Assembly (NCBI GenBank): GCA_917880885.1
Contig: OU862907.1
Span: 71,481,072-71,545,071, forward strand
Length of the DNA stretch: 64,000 nucleotides
Direction of reading: 5' to 3'
DNA from: Limnephilus marmoratus
Lineage: Eukaryota > Arthropoda > Insecta > Trichoptera > Limnephilidae
This document shows, piece after piece, positions 53,221-64,000 of this stretch. The notes beneath the pieces were generated by a model. The model was not told the origin of the DNA, did not search any database, and saw only the letters and a program-made list of their open reading frames with translations. The first letter of the stretch is position 1, and every line of letters begins with the position of its first letter. The translations under genes were made by a program, and so were the position numbers.

Positions 53221-54084
53221 AAAGGACAAAATCGGTAAAGAAAATTACAAAAACATTTTTTAGCATAATAAACACATTTACATTTTTGCAAAAATTTACT
53301 CATTCGTTCAGTTAAAGCATAACTGAATCCTTTTTTAGCCAGAATGTCTGGTATTGAATAAACTACAACAACGGCCGATTGATCCTCACTTAATTAATCC
53401 GCCATACTATTTAAGGATGTCACGGGTGTTTATTTATTTATTTATTTTATTTTATTTTATTTTATTCATTTCTATGCTTTTACATACAGTTAATTAATAC
53501 AATGATATACAGTTAATAAGTGCAATGACAATGACATTAGGTGGAAGTAAAACAAAAATATTCTTAATATGAGACATAGTAGGTAGTAGAGTGAAATATG
53601 ATCGGCAACTGTATGTAATTAGTTAAAACGAATGTGGTTATGGATTGTGAACACCTCACTGGGAGAACCCGTGCTGAGGTGTACGCATGTATTATTATGC
53701 CATCATAAGTGATAGCACAGCATCCCCCTTGAGACTCTCAAGGAGGATTCCGTAGTACCACCCATGGTGGCAGTATTGTACATATAGTAGGTGTAGGTAG
53801 CTGTGTTGAGATAGTCATCATAATATTATACAGACACAATGTAGTAAGTTGAGGTAATTTGAGCATCATAATATACTAAAGTCGCAATGGATAATACATT
53901 ATAGTAAAAAGAAAAAAATAAAGAATATACAAGAAGAGTGAACTATAGAGCAGTTGTGACGAAAAGATAATAAAAGAAACAAACAAAAGTAGATGATATT
54001 AGTGCCAATATTTTAAAAATAGTTATGCAATATTAATCTATTTTGTAGATCTAGTGGTATAATTATTAAATACCAAGTAAATTT

Positions 54085-55128
54085 TTATGTTTGGTTTGGA
54101 GTAAATAGGTTTTGGAAAAATAGTGTTCCTTTAGTTTTTATCCAGTCTGTGATTTGTTTTTTTAGTTTATATGTTGGTGAATAATCAGCAAGTTGTTTCA
54201 AAGAAGGTGGCATGCAATTATATAGTTTGATGGAATAGTAGTTAAAGGATCTTTGTCCGTGGGTCGTGTGCTTTAGCGGGATGTTAAGTGTTAGATTTAT
54301 TGAAGACCGGCTTGTTATTGAGGACTGAGAGAGTAAAGGGATATGCAGTTTGAATTTGAAGAGGTGAAGAATAGACGATTTAGCGTAGAGTTGTCTGATT
54401 GACAAAACGTCGAGCATCTTGTAAATTTTTTCAGAGTCTGTATCATATGCTACTTGAAGAATTAGTTTGATTGTTGCCTTTTGTGCTTTTTCTAGTGGAT
54501 CTAGAGAAATATTACTTGCACTTCCCCAAGACAGAAGACCATACATGATTATAGATTGAGAAAGAGCAAAGTAAATAGATCTTAGTATAGTGCGTGGGAA
54601 GATGTTTTTTATATTATTTAAGAGATACATGATTTTTTTAAGCTTGGATGTAATTAAGTTGATGTGGTCATTCCAGCGTAGGTTTTCGTCAATTATGACG
54701 CCTAGATATTTTATTTGTTTGACATTTTCTATGATTTCGCAATTGCATATTGAGAAGGGTTGGGAGCAGTCGTGTATTTTCAGAGCGAAGGTTGGAGGAG
54801 GTTGACCTCTTTGAGTTATACTGTGTGTTATGAATTTAGTTTTTTTTATATTTAGAGTAAGTTTGTTTTCATTGAGCCATTGTTTGATGACAGCAAGACT
54901 TTTCTCAGCTTTAAGGAATGCCTTGATCCATGAGTCAGCTTGACAAAGTATTACGGTGTCATCAGCGAATGTCACAATGTTGCCTTCTGTAATTAGTTCA
55001 CAGATATCATTGATGTAGATAAGAAACATTAAGGGACCTAGAACACTACCCTGGGGCACTCCGTAACTGATCGGAAGGGGTTCACTTTTCACTTTGTTAA
55101 TAATGACTTGTTGAGTTCTCTCTGACAT
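54085..55128 (-). pseudogene. LINE 2 reverse transcriptase, C-terminal part
   Basis: The 347-codon frame has SYGVPQGSVLGP (21-32) and the FADD active site (54-57). The RT continues upstream of the first Met (CKAFDIISHNIL) to about 55430. Confidence 0.75.
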
Positions 55129-55364
55129 AAAACTTTTCAGTAAGTTAAGTTCATTTCCAGTTATGCCAAGTTTAATAAGTCTCTTAAAAAGTATATTGTG
55201 AGATATTATATCGAAGGCTTTACATAAGTCTAGGTATATTGAGATTACTTTTTTCTTTGAGTCAAGGTTAGAGTTAATAAAGTCTGTTCCTGAGGTTAAA
55301 GCGTGTTGTGTATTACTGTTCTTTCTAAAGCCATGCTGGTTCTTCGAGAGTAGATGGTTTGTTT

Positions 55365-56789
55365 CTAGGTAGTGGTAGAGCTGTTCTTTGATGGCTTTTT
55401 CCAGAATTTTGGACGAATTTTTCCAGTATTTAGAAGAGTGATGGGTCTGTAGTTGTTGATGTCATTTTTAGGTCCTGACTTATAGATTGGAATAACCAGT
55501 CCATTTTTTAAGCAGCTAGGGAAAATACCTTCTTTTAGGCTACGATTTATCAGGTATGTAAGTGGATTGAGGAGTTGGTCACTTAGAGTTTTAATGGTTT
55601 TTGCGTCTATGTAGTCAGTACCTACAGCTGAGCTATTCTTTAAGGATTGTATTATTTTAGATGTATTTTCACATGAGATGGTTTGGAGTTTAAATTGTAT
55701 ATCATTATTGGAGTTAGGAGTATCTTGTTGGATAGATGAATGTAGATTCTCTGCCACAGTACTTGTAATGTCTTCTGCCAGAATGCCTCCAATATTTGTG
55801 TAATGATTGTTAATGTAATTTAAAACTAGTGTGGGATTGTCGTGGAAGAGGATTTCTTCATTGTTAATGACAATATTTTTGATATTATCATCATCGAATT
55901 TATGAGTGCAAGTACTTTCCTTTAGTATTGACCATACACTTTTGGGATCGTAATTGGATTCTATCAGTTTATTTTTGAAGTGTAGCTCTTTAGCTTTTCG
56001 TATAATTAGGGTGCATAGATTTCTATATCTTTTGTAGAATGAGTAGAGAGTAGTATCAGAAGGGTTGAGTTTGACTTGTTTGTGTAACTTATCTCTTTTT
56101 TTAATACAGTTTAAGATGCTTTGAGTTATCCAAGTTTTTAGTTTTTTTTGGCGGTGGGGAATAATTTTTGTTGATGTTTTAGTATTTTGCGTGATGATGG
56201 TTTGTAAGTATGTAATAAAGTAGTGCCAAGCCTTATCTGTTGACGTTATACTCCTTAAATGCTCCCATGATTGTTCATCTAAACATGATTTTATGTTGTC
56301 ATAGGCAATATTCTTAATTGTGAAATGGCGTTGAGTAGGCAAATTTGGAGTTGGTGTAGTCAGGCCTAGTAAAGTTGTGTAGTGGTCCGTAATGGAGGAT
56401 TCGTAGACTATGCTTTTGATATAATGTTTTGATTTTACCATAATGTGGTCTATACAAGACTCAGTGTTATTGGTTACTCTAGTGGGGGTATTAATAGTAC
56501 TGAAGATACCATGTTGCATCAGCATCAAAAGGTAATCGTGGTTTTGTGGGTGACCATTAGGCAGTAGATTAATATTAAGGTCACCGGCTATTATGATATT
56601 TTTAAAGGAATTTAATTTATTAAGATGACTATTAAGGGAAGATATGAATGGTGCGATATCATAGGTGGATGGTGATCTGTATAGTGCAAGTATACATGTT
56701 TCTTGGTTGACGATTATTTGTAAACAGTTTGAGTTATCAATGAAAATTTCAGAAACTAAACTACTAAGGTTGTTATGAAGATAGACCAC
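55365..56789 (-). pseudogene. LINE 2 endonuclease and RT N-terminal part
   Basis: The 474-codon frame has AGDLNINLLP (about 68-77) and the SSITDHYTTLLG box of the endonuclease, a linker, and NYRPITLLNT of RT block 1. A one-base frameshift then gives KIRPKFWKK instead of the KILEKAIKEQL of the other frame. Confidence 0.75.
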
Positions 56790-56835
56790 AACACCGTCGT
56801 TTTGTTTTTTATTATTTGATGTGTGGTACTGGGTG

Positions 56836-58150
56836 TAATTTATTCACGGACCAATAGTCCAATTAACAATAACATGAATAGAAAAATAAAAGAGAGATGA
56901 CAATGAAAGGAGATTACATATAGATGAAGAGCATTGACAAAATACATATAAAATAAAAGTACATAGAGAAGATAGCTTGAAGATGGATTTAAAAATACTT
57001 TAAAAAACCACATTGCGTAACGACTGCCGAAAGTCACTTAGGCTTACACCAAAAAATTCAATGCTTTGATTTGCGTTGACAAGTCTCGACATTCTGGATA
57101 AAGGAGAATGATATCCATAATTAGTAGAATGTTGATTGAGGAACAGCAATTCATTATTTCGGAGTCTACGGGAAGGAATGTTGAACTGGATGAGTTGTAA
57201 CAAAGCAGGTGTGTCAGTAATACTGTTGATAATTTTGAAAATGCATATTAGATCAGAGTCCTTTCTACGTTTTTCTAAAGAGGAAATGTTTAAAGTTTGT
57301 TCAATTTCATCATACGAGTATTCTCCTCTTTCAAGTCCTAACCTCCAAACAATTCCCCGTAGGAAGCGATGTTGTTCAGATTCGATGTAATAAATGTGGA
57401 CAGCATAAAAAGGGCTCCAGATACTAATACCTACAGCCTGTATGTCGGACGAATATCTACAGATCATATGTTGAACTAATATCTACGAACTTCACAGTGT
57501 TGACTAAAATCTACAGAGCGTAGGTTGAGCTAATATCTACAGAGCGTAGGTTGGACTAATCAGCTAAATGTGTCCGATGTAAGGGATTTTTACATACTTA
57601 CACACTTAGGTACATAAATTAAGTTTTTTAAACTGCATACGCAATATTACATTATTCCAATATGCTACGCATAATTGCAAATCCAACCTCTGCCAGTGCT
57701 GTAGATATTTGTCAACACTTTGGTTCTCATAGATATTAGTCAACAGTTTGTGCTGTAGATATTTGTCAACACTTTGGTTCTCATAGATATTAGTTCGATT
57801 TTTTCAGTTTTCGGAATTCCTGTAGATATTAGTAGACGCCTTCCATAAAAAGGAGATCAAATGACACTAGCATATTCAAGGTGAGGGCGGACCAGCGAAC
57901 AGTAAAGAGTTTTAAGTGTATTTATATGTTTAAAGTCAGAGGTAATTCTATGAATGAAGCCGAGTAGTTTAAGTGATTTGTTTACGATGTTATTACCTAA
58001 TGTGATCTCGGAAAGAAAGTTTACAATCCAGAGTAACCCCAAGGTCCTTGATAGATGTGACAGTAGAGAGACAAACATTATTTAGTTTATAATCAAACTG
58101 AATAGGTTTTTTGGTTCTATAAATGAACAAAATTTTGCATTTATCAACAT
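56836..58150 (-). pseudogene. Third LINE, C-terminal part, split by a MITE
   Basis: The minus strand from about 58150 reads STVTSIKDLGVTLDCKLSF, LLGFIHR and LVRPHLEYASVI, resumes after the MITE at 57422 with WSPFYAVHIYYIE and continues to LSRMSRLVNANQS (57467-57000). IWSPFY is partly repeated on both sides of the insertion. Confidence 0.7.
57423..57833. mobile_element. 411-bp MITE with CTACAG-rich ends
   Basis: It starts ACTAATACCTACAG and ends CTGTAGATATTAGT (inverted). Near each end the motif GTTGA-CTAATATCTACAG or its inverse is repeated several times, including a tandem pair around CTGTAGATATTTGTCAACAC at 57692-57765. Confidence 0.7.
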
Positions 58151-58874
58151 AACGTGATAAATAAAGAAGAAGAATTAGAATTTTTATATATTTAAATTTG
58201 ACATTGTCTTACAGCAATACACGACAATAAATGTACCTGAAGGGTGAAGCGAGTGGACAGTTAAACTACGCAACACAATCAGCCTGGACCAGCGAGCAAT
58301 CAAGAATGCATAAATAAACCAATCATTAGATTGATAACTTGATGCTTTTTGTACTGACGAAGTGTCAAAGCTATTTACATATATATTTGATCACCGATGT
58401 GATATGACGTCACACATACCATCGACAAGAGAAAAGGAATTTTAAAAAAGGCTTAACCATAGACAATATAATTCTTCTCTGTTTTATTCTCTCGGTACCT
58501 ACCTAATTCATTAACCTAAAATATTATTTTAAAAATAAAATGAAATGTCAAAAACTTTTCCAGAGCAACAAGAGCTGCATCTGACGGATTGCTGCTTGCG
58601 AAAATGAACTTACTTTTCTCTACAGCTCATTTTCTCTAGACAGAGCTTTTGTCAGAAGATGGAAAACCATTGCTTTAAGACTTTAAGAAATCAACGGTCG
58701 TAAAATAACCCAAAATTACTTGAAATTTCAATCCCTTCAAAACGGGAAGAACAATTTCAAATAAGATTAGCGTTCCTACGACAATATCGAATTTGGCACT
58801 TCTCTGGTATAGAGAAATGAAAACTCAATTACATGTTTTAGTATTTTATTATAAACAGGAAATAAAAGAATAAC
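58151..58874. other. Intergenic DNA
   Basis: No feature is recognised. Confidence 0.4.
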
Positions 58875-59640
58875 CAAATAACCATCACGCCGTTTCCCCG
58901 CAGGGGTAGGCAGATAGGACGGACGGCCAAACAACTCGGTCTTGGCACACACTCTTTGCCTCATTCACATTCACACATCGACTCATACATCTTATTGTAC
59001 TATTCTGACATTTGCCGTGGCCCGGCGCAAGTATTTGATTCACTTGATCGTGTCAGGCCTTCCTCCGGCGTCCCCGACTTCATATATTCTACTTTCACTC
59101 AAAGCTTTGTTCATCGCTTAACATACCCAAACCATCAGAGGGTCTTTTTCTTAATCTTACTCATTACGCTTACATCAGCCTTGCATTCTTTGCGGATCTA
59201 CGCATTTCTCACACAATCATAAGAGTCATAATATATTGATGATTTGTTTAACGCCATTTTTGTAAAAAAAAAATCACCTCAAAGGCGTTCTGCACAAACT
59301 CATAATATATTTCTTCAATCTTACTTCCAGCTACAAAGTAGACAAACCATTTCCATCTTCCACCGGTTCATCGACCACTATATAGAGCAGAAAATATACA
59401 GGACGATGCATGGTTTTACAATACATACGCCTCAGGGATCTCATTGCTATAGCATTCAGTCTTCTTTCCTCTATCAGTTCCATGCCTCACTGCCATACAT
59501 CAAAGTGGGTACCAGCACTCTGTTGTGGACTGCTAGATTCGCTTCTTTAGACTGTTTTTTGTTAGCGCCAATGGCATTTAGTGCATTTATTCAATATCTC
59601 TATCAGCCTTTCCGTCTCTCGTAAACATACTTCTCACGAT
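58875..59640 (-). pseudogene. RTE-like LINE C-terminal fragment
   Basis: The minus strand reads LAVHNRVLVPTLMYGSEAWN (about 59540) and ends with the CVPRSS/CLPLRGNGVM-frame sequence at 58960-58880 that matches 15900-16034. Stops and frameshifts are frequent. Confidence 0.6.
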
Positions 59641-59682
59641 ATACAAACTCATCCACCCGCTCTAAGGATTCATCATTCATAA

Positions 59683-60224
59683 CTATATAGCATACTGTTT
59701 TCGTACTCTCTTTACCGATAAAAATAGAAAATACGGAATAAGAAAGTCAAGCGTACTGAGAATGTGATTTTCCTGTTGCATCCTGGTCCAGTCCATGAAA
59801 TTGATTTCCTTCTTGTGTTCTCTCAAGGACAGCGCTGCCACAGAATGGTGGAACACGTCAGCCCCCATCTCCTCATATGACACAACAATGCTACCGTCCT
59901 ACATACCTACAACAAAGAATCATCATAAATTAAAATGCTTTAAAATGTGCATCAAAATAAGTCAATTGACTTTCATAAAAAATATTAATTACGTAAAACG
60001 TTAGCAGAATCATCGTACTGCATCTGGTACTACATAAAGTTCACCATAAAGCAAGTTTATCTTCGCAAAATAAATATCTTTACCTAGATAATAATTTATA
60101 ATAATAAATTGAAATGCTAACAAACCAGGGCTCTGTTGGCGCGGGCACTAGTAATCCTCAGTCTCCACCAGCCTGGGTGGTTTGATATATTTATGGTCCA
60201 GCCGTCAAGCTTTGGTGTTTCGAG
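59683..60224 (-). CDS. Two possible exons of an unrecognised host gene
   Basis: On the minus strand an exon at 60224-60126 (after TATTTTCAG) reads LETPKLDGWTINISNHPGWW and on to RANRAL. A second, from 59898 (after TATGTAG), reads DGSIVVSYEEMGADVFHHSV and on to TRMQQENHILSTLDF, stopping at 59683 or splicing near 59732 (GTAAAG). Both are phase 0 at the junction, and the amino-acid composition is protein-like rather than AT noise. The donor at 60125 (GTTTGT) is weak. I do not recognise the family. Earlier exons would lie to the right, at higher coordinates. Confidence 0.4.
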
Positions 60225-60704
60225 CTGAAAATATTTTAAAATATACATGAAAACTAAGATACAACAAAAGAAAACAAATGCATATGCAGAAAAAAGTTTA
60301 AACTGCAAATGAATGTACCTTTGACAAGAAGAACCATAGCAAAAAGAGAGTTTAATATATGAATATTTGTATCTTTAGGTTAGATGAATGGGTTTCACGT
60401 CGTCAATTGAATCAACGAAATGTACTATTTCGCCACACTCTTAGCCACAAACGTATGCACGAGTTCTTAAAATCGGGTAATCGATGTATTCAAGTCTGAT
60501 TTCACACCGCGCCTATTTTAGAAGCAATTTTACATTCGATCACAACATGCAAACAAATCGTAAAGCGACCATTTTGAAATATAATTGCGCAGAGCGTCCG
60601 CAACCGTCAACACAAAAAATGCAAGTCTTCCCATTGGTGTACTGAGGAACGGCGTCACACAGTCATAGATATTATCTATCTTTGTTGTCGGTTGAAGTTT
60701 TTTG
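60225..60704. other. Intergenic or intronic DNA
   Basis: No feature is recognised; it could be intron of the gene proposed at 59683-60224. Confidence 0.35.
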
Positions 60705-61829
60705 TAGCGATGGGAAATATCGATCAAATATCGATGTTGTATCGATCTTTTTTACCATCGATGCATTTCGATACATTGTCATAATATATAAATCGATTCT
60801 TGAACACTCGATTCTTGCATCGATGTCAAAGAAGCGCTGTGATTGGTCAGAATTAATCGATGTGAGATAAGCGTTGTGATTGGTCAGAATTAATCAAAAT
60901 GTTAAACCGATATAATCGTAGTACACAAACGTCAAAATTCATTCGGAAATGGAATCGATGTCAAAGAAGCGCTGTGATTGGTCAGAATTAATCGATGTGT
61001 TAAACCGAGACAACAGTATTCAAACGTGAATTGTAAACGACGAATTAGATTATGATTTACGTTTCCAGTAGGTATGTGAGATAGACATGGTGATTATTTT
61101 TCATAAATAGGTAAATGGGTTCTTTTGAGGTTATTTATCGATTTGGTTGGTGTACATTTGATTTATTCTAAATGAACAACCGATGTCTCTACTTTACTAC
61201 ATTCTTCGAGTACTAACTTCCTGGTACCTCAAAATATTTTGTGTGACTGTATAATGTATAAAATATTGATGGTTTGTTCTAAAAAGTATTATCAGCGCTA
61301 GAATTTTTAAAGTAAATTTTTAAAGTAATTTTTAAAGTAATTTTTAAAGTTTCTTAAACTTCTCTACAAAGATATCATTATTCAATAAACACCTATTGCA
61401 AAAAACAGTTTGGTGACTGTTTTAATTTATAAATTTCCTACAATCTAAATGTCATTTTGAGGTTATCCATGTAATGACGCAGAATCAGAATTGTGCAAAC
61501 ATCTATAAAATTACATTATCTATAAGAATACGGATCTTTTAGAAACAGTTTCAAGGTCGGGTCTGACCATAGATTATAGATAGTAAAATATTATTGTAAA
61601 TTATAGAAATTAATAATGTTGCTTGTAAAGAAATCATTGCCACCAATGAAAAATCTACGTTGCCATCCCGATGTACCCCCCCACCCACCCGCCACGAGAA
61701 AAATTACTGCCCTTTACCGCTGCTATTGCTCCTGAACTCAGAGCGATTAATCGATTAATCATTCGATTCTTTTGATGTTTCGATGGAAACATTTCGATTA
61801 TATAAATGTTTCGATCATTCCCATCGCTA
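60705..61829. mobile_element. Non-autonomous hAT element, 1125 bp
   Basis: The ends TAGCGATGGGAA and TTCCCATCGCTA are exact inverted repeats, flanked by GTTTTTTG (60697-60704) and GTTTTTGG (61830-61837). The interior has many ATCGAT words and a 45-bp direct repeat including CAAAGAAGCGCTGTGATTGG at about 60826 and 60962. There is no transposase. Confidence 0.8.
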
Positions 61830-62165
61830 GTTTTTGGCCGGAGTTATACCCCCCTGCAAGAATGTTCGATTCCCTGCGTTTCTGTATTTCTGTCAGCAGC
61901 CAGTAGAAAGTACTTGAATCTTAGTGTTGTCATGCTAACTATGTTTTTTGGCTGTTGAGTGTTGTGCGAAGTCACTGTCTATAAAAACATCGAAAGTCAA
62001 AATAATAAGCCATCAGCAGTAATCTGATATCATCTCTTCTGGAAATAAGGCTGTAGATACCCAGCATTCCCGAGATAAGTGATGTTGAAAACAGCCGTGA
62101 GTAAAAACCTAACTCATATCATAAATATATATTTTGAATTTTCTCGACCATTAAGTACATAGACG
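61830..62165. other. Intergenic DNA
   Basis: No feature is recognised. Confidence 0.4.
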
Positions 62166-62169
62166 ATGT

Positions 62170-62515
62170 CCTTGATAATTTGGGGACCATGATAGAGAAT
62201 TTTGGCTTCCTTTCTTTTGAATTTTACTCGTGACGTCTTTTTGTATGCTAATTCTTCCTTTCCCTTCTGTTTCACAACCTCCTTCATCACTTATAGACAA
62301 GCCTAGATATTATATATAGAATCATTCAACTTGTCTAAGCCTGTGAGAGAATTATTTGTTCTTGATAAGGTGTTTGCCCTGTCGATCACCATGAGTATTA
62401 TATTGACCTTATTGATCAGGAGACCTAGATTACAGCTTTCTCTATTTTAGCAAGGGGGTTATTAAGGGTAGTGTCATCTGCATATCGGAGTTAAAAAATT
62501 TGGCTACCAATGTTT
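62170..62515 (-). pseudogene. RTE-like LINE reverse transcriptase scrap
   Basis: The minus strand reads LRYADDTTLNNPLAKIEKA, then GLLINKVNIILMVIDRANTL in a second frame, the RT block around and after the YADD active site. Confidence 0.6.
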
Positions 62516-63110
62516 ATTCCGCCTTTCCACCAATCAAAAACCTTTTGCATTATAATTTTTGTTCTCAGAATTGACTTCTTTTATTTGATTTATCACTAAC
62601 GAAATTTAGTTCAAGTTTTGTGTATAAAAAGCAGTTTGATGGGAATTTTCTGATTTTTAGATTTTACAATACAAGTTTAGTAGAACTCTCAAAATCTAAT
62701 AACAATTTAGGAACCTTATGCTTTTTCAATAATAACATATTATATTATCACAAAAAAATAATCAATTTAAAAACAATAAGAATAACACTAACCTTATAAA
62801 AACAAATAAAAATAATCACTATACACTAAGAGTTACACAAAAGATAACCATGCGCCTCTCAAGTGCATTAGTTCGTTTTTAAATAAGGTGAAAAACCTAA
62901 AAATACCCTCAGATATCCCAGATTAATGGATAAATTACAATTCGAAGTCGCCACAGCACATTGAAAGAAGATTCAAGCACTTTCATTTTTCGTTTGAGTA
63001 ATATTATTTTCTGTTTCACCGACCACGTAAAAACTTGCGAAGTTGATTTATTGAGTTTAATTTAAATGAAGACAATATTAGTGAAACTCAATTGAAAATC
63101 TGGAGACAGA
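62516..63110. other. AT-rich intergenic DNA
   Basis: No feature is recognised. Confidence 0.4.
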
Positions 63111-63119
63111 AAAATTAGA

Positions 63120-63185
63120 AAAGGTATTGCCTCCACTGGGACTCGAACCCTGGACCCTTTGCTTACATCGTCGCTCTAGTTCGTT
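63120..63185 (-). repeat. tRNA-like fragment, probably a SINE head
   Basis: The minus strand has a B box GGGTTCGAGTCCC (about 63148-63136) preceded by TAGAGCGACGATGTAAGC. The 5' half of a tRNA cloverleaf is not present. Confidence 0.45.
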
Positions 63186-64000
63186 TTTCTCCAACAGACC
63201 ATTTTTAGCGAAATTGAGTTAAGTATGCAGTAGTTCTCAGAAAGTTATTATGTATACAATGCAAGTGAAAAAAAAAAATTAAAAAAAATTATTTAGGGGG
63301 TTTTCAAAACGCACTTTGTCTTACGTCCTCCAAAATGAAACAACATTTCGAGCGTATTTATCCAACATCCACACGTTGGCCAAAAGGACTCCCGTTTTTA
63401 AACCGGCCGTTCAGTCAAATTTCATAGGAATTTCTCCAACATCCAAGCTGTATCTTAGCCAACGTGCGAAATTCAAACTCTCGGTTCCGGGCGTATTGCT
63501 CTAACAGACCACACAGCCAATAGCAGCGCAGCGGAGGACCACGTGATTGCTTTCATTCCAAACATTTGTCCCTTTAGCGCCACGAAAGTAAATATCTTCA
63601 CTTATAATTATGCTAGTTACCAAGATATTTTAGTGGTTTTCTATGAGATTTCTTCAGACAAAATGCATAAAGATGTAAAATGTGGAAAAGGATAAATTTT
63701 TTTAAGGAAAACATAACAGATAAATAATATTACAATATTTTCTCTGCAAATTGTTTCAACTTGTCGTCCGTTACAGGGTGGTTATAATAAAGTTGTGTAT
63801 TTTTTGAGAAAATATTGTAATAAATGCCAAGTTCTATATTGTGGTGAAATATCGTATTAAAAATTGAAATAACTTTCGTCGCTGTTTTAATTTAATTTAA
63901 CCAATTAAAATATTAAAACAAATTGACTGAAATTGAAGAAAAATCAATTAACGAAGAGTATAAGGACGACATTATACGGAATACACTCGGGATTTGATCC
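63186..64000. other. Intergenic DNA to the window end
   Basis: A 62-codon frame at 63316 and a repeated TCTCCAACAGACCA / CTCTAACAGACCA word (63188 and 63499) are seen. Neither supports a gene. Confidence 0.4.

Larger units (their letters stand above)
53429..56835 (-). mobile_element. Second Jockey/CR1-like LINE, frameshifted
   Basis: The element runs on the minus strand from inside the endonuclease (about 56835) to a TTTATTTA-type tail at 53429-53465. Its coding region is in two open parts separated by a frameshift near 55430. About 600 bp of 3' untranslated sequence follows the stop. Confidence 0.75.

Noticed and set aside
53028..53315. Overlapping frames in the G/A- and C/T-rich foldback
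   Set aside because: Long frames there come from biased composition, not from protein-like sequence.
63120..63190. tRNA gene on the minus strand
   Set aside because: The B box is good but the 5' half of the molecule is missing.

Overview
This is an AT-rich nuclear window from an insect, most likely a moth or butterfly. The support is spliced genes with GT-AG introns, Jockey/CR1-like and RTE-like LINEs, a Ty3/gypsy element with short LTRs and a tRNA-Ser-like primer site, tRNA-headed SINEs, hAT elements and MITEs. The placement in Lepidoptera is an inference, resting mainly on the RTE tail motifs at 15849-16034 and 58875-59640.

The host content is a cluster of four related C2H2 zinc-finger genes. 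Each has two short acidic leader exons, each carrying an IKxEPG...DVKKE-type module, followed by one long exon of 84-bp zinc-finger units. Gene A (+, 7161-15339) is split by a young gypsy retrotransposon at 9944-14921. Gene B (+, 20126-22926) has 23 fingers. Gene C (-, 40537-38587) has 12 fingers and a further 6.5 kb of broken fingers downstream (38586-32080). Gene D (+, 48918-51447) has 6 fingers with canonical TGEKP linkers. B and C are convergent and share introns as well as exons. A, B and C share a 5' UTR splice acceptor about 60-70 bp before the ATG.

Layout from left to right: decayed DUF7869-like gene (1-1280); inverted-repeat element (2025-2700); repeats and a LINE fragment (2700-6430); gene A with its retrotransposon; LINE and MITE debris (15470-19700); gene B; LINE debris and a hAT nested in a hAT (23080-28250); AT-rich DNA with a SINE nested in a MITE (28430-31840); the broken zinc-finger array and gene C (32080-40609); a LINE split by a hAT-like element that itself carries zinc-finger fragments (41757-47116); gene D; a C/T-G/A foldback (52560-53220); three LINE blocks (53429-59640); two possible exons of an unrecognised host gene on the minus strand (59683-60224); a 1.1-kb hAT (60705-61829); LINE and tRNA-like scraps to the end.

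How the pieces relate: the zinc-finger genes appear to evolve by gain and loss of whole 84-bp fingers (588-bp higher-order repeat in B; tandem units in C differing by exact multiples of 84 bp), with differences concentrated at DNA-contact positions. Transposons both break these genes (gene A, array C) and carry pieces of them (44451-46652). Tandem SUMO-consensus-like motifs in the leader suggest SUMO-dependent repression, which is inferred from motifs only.
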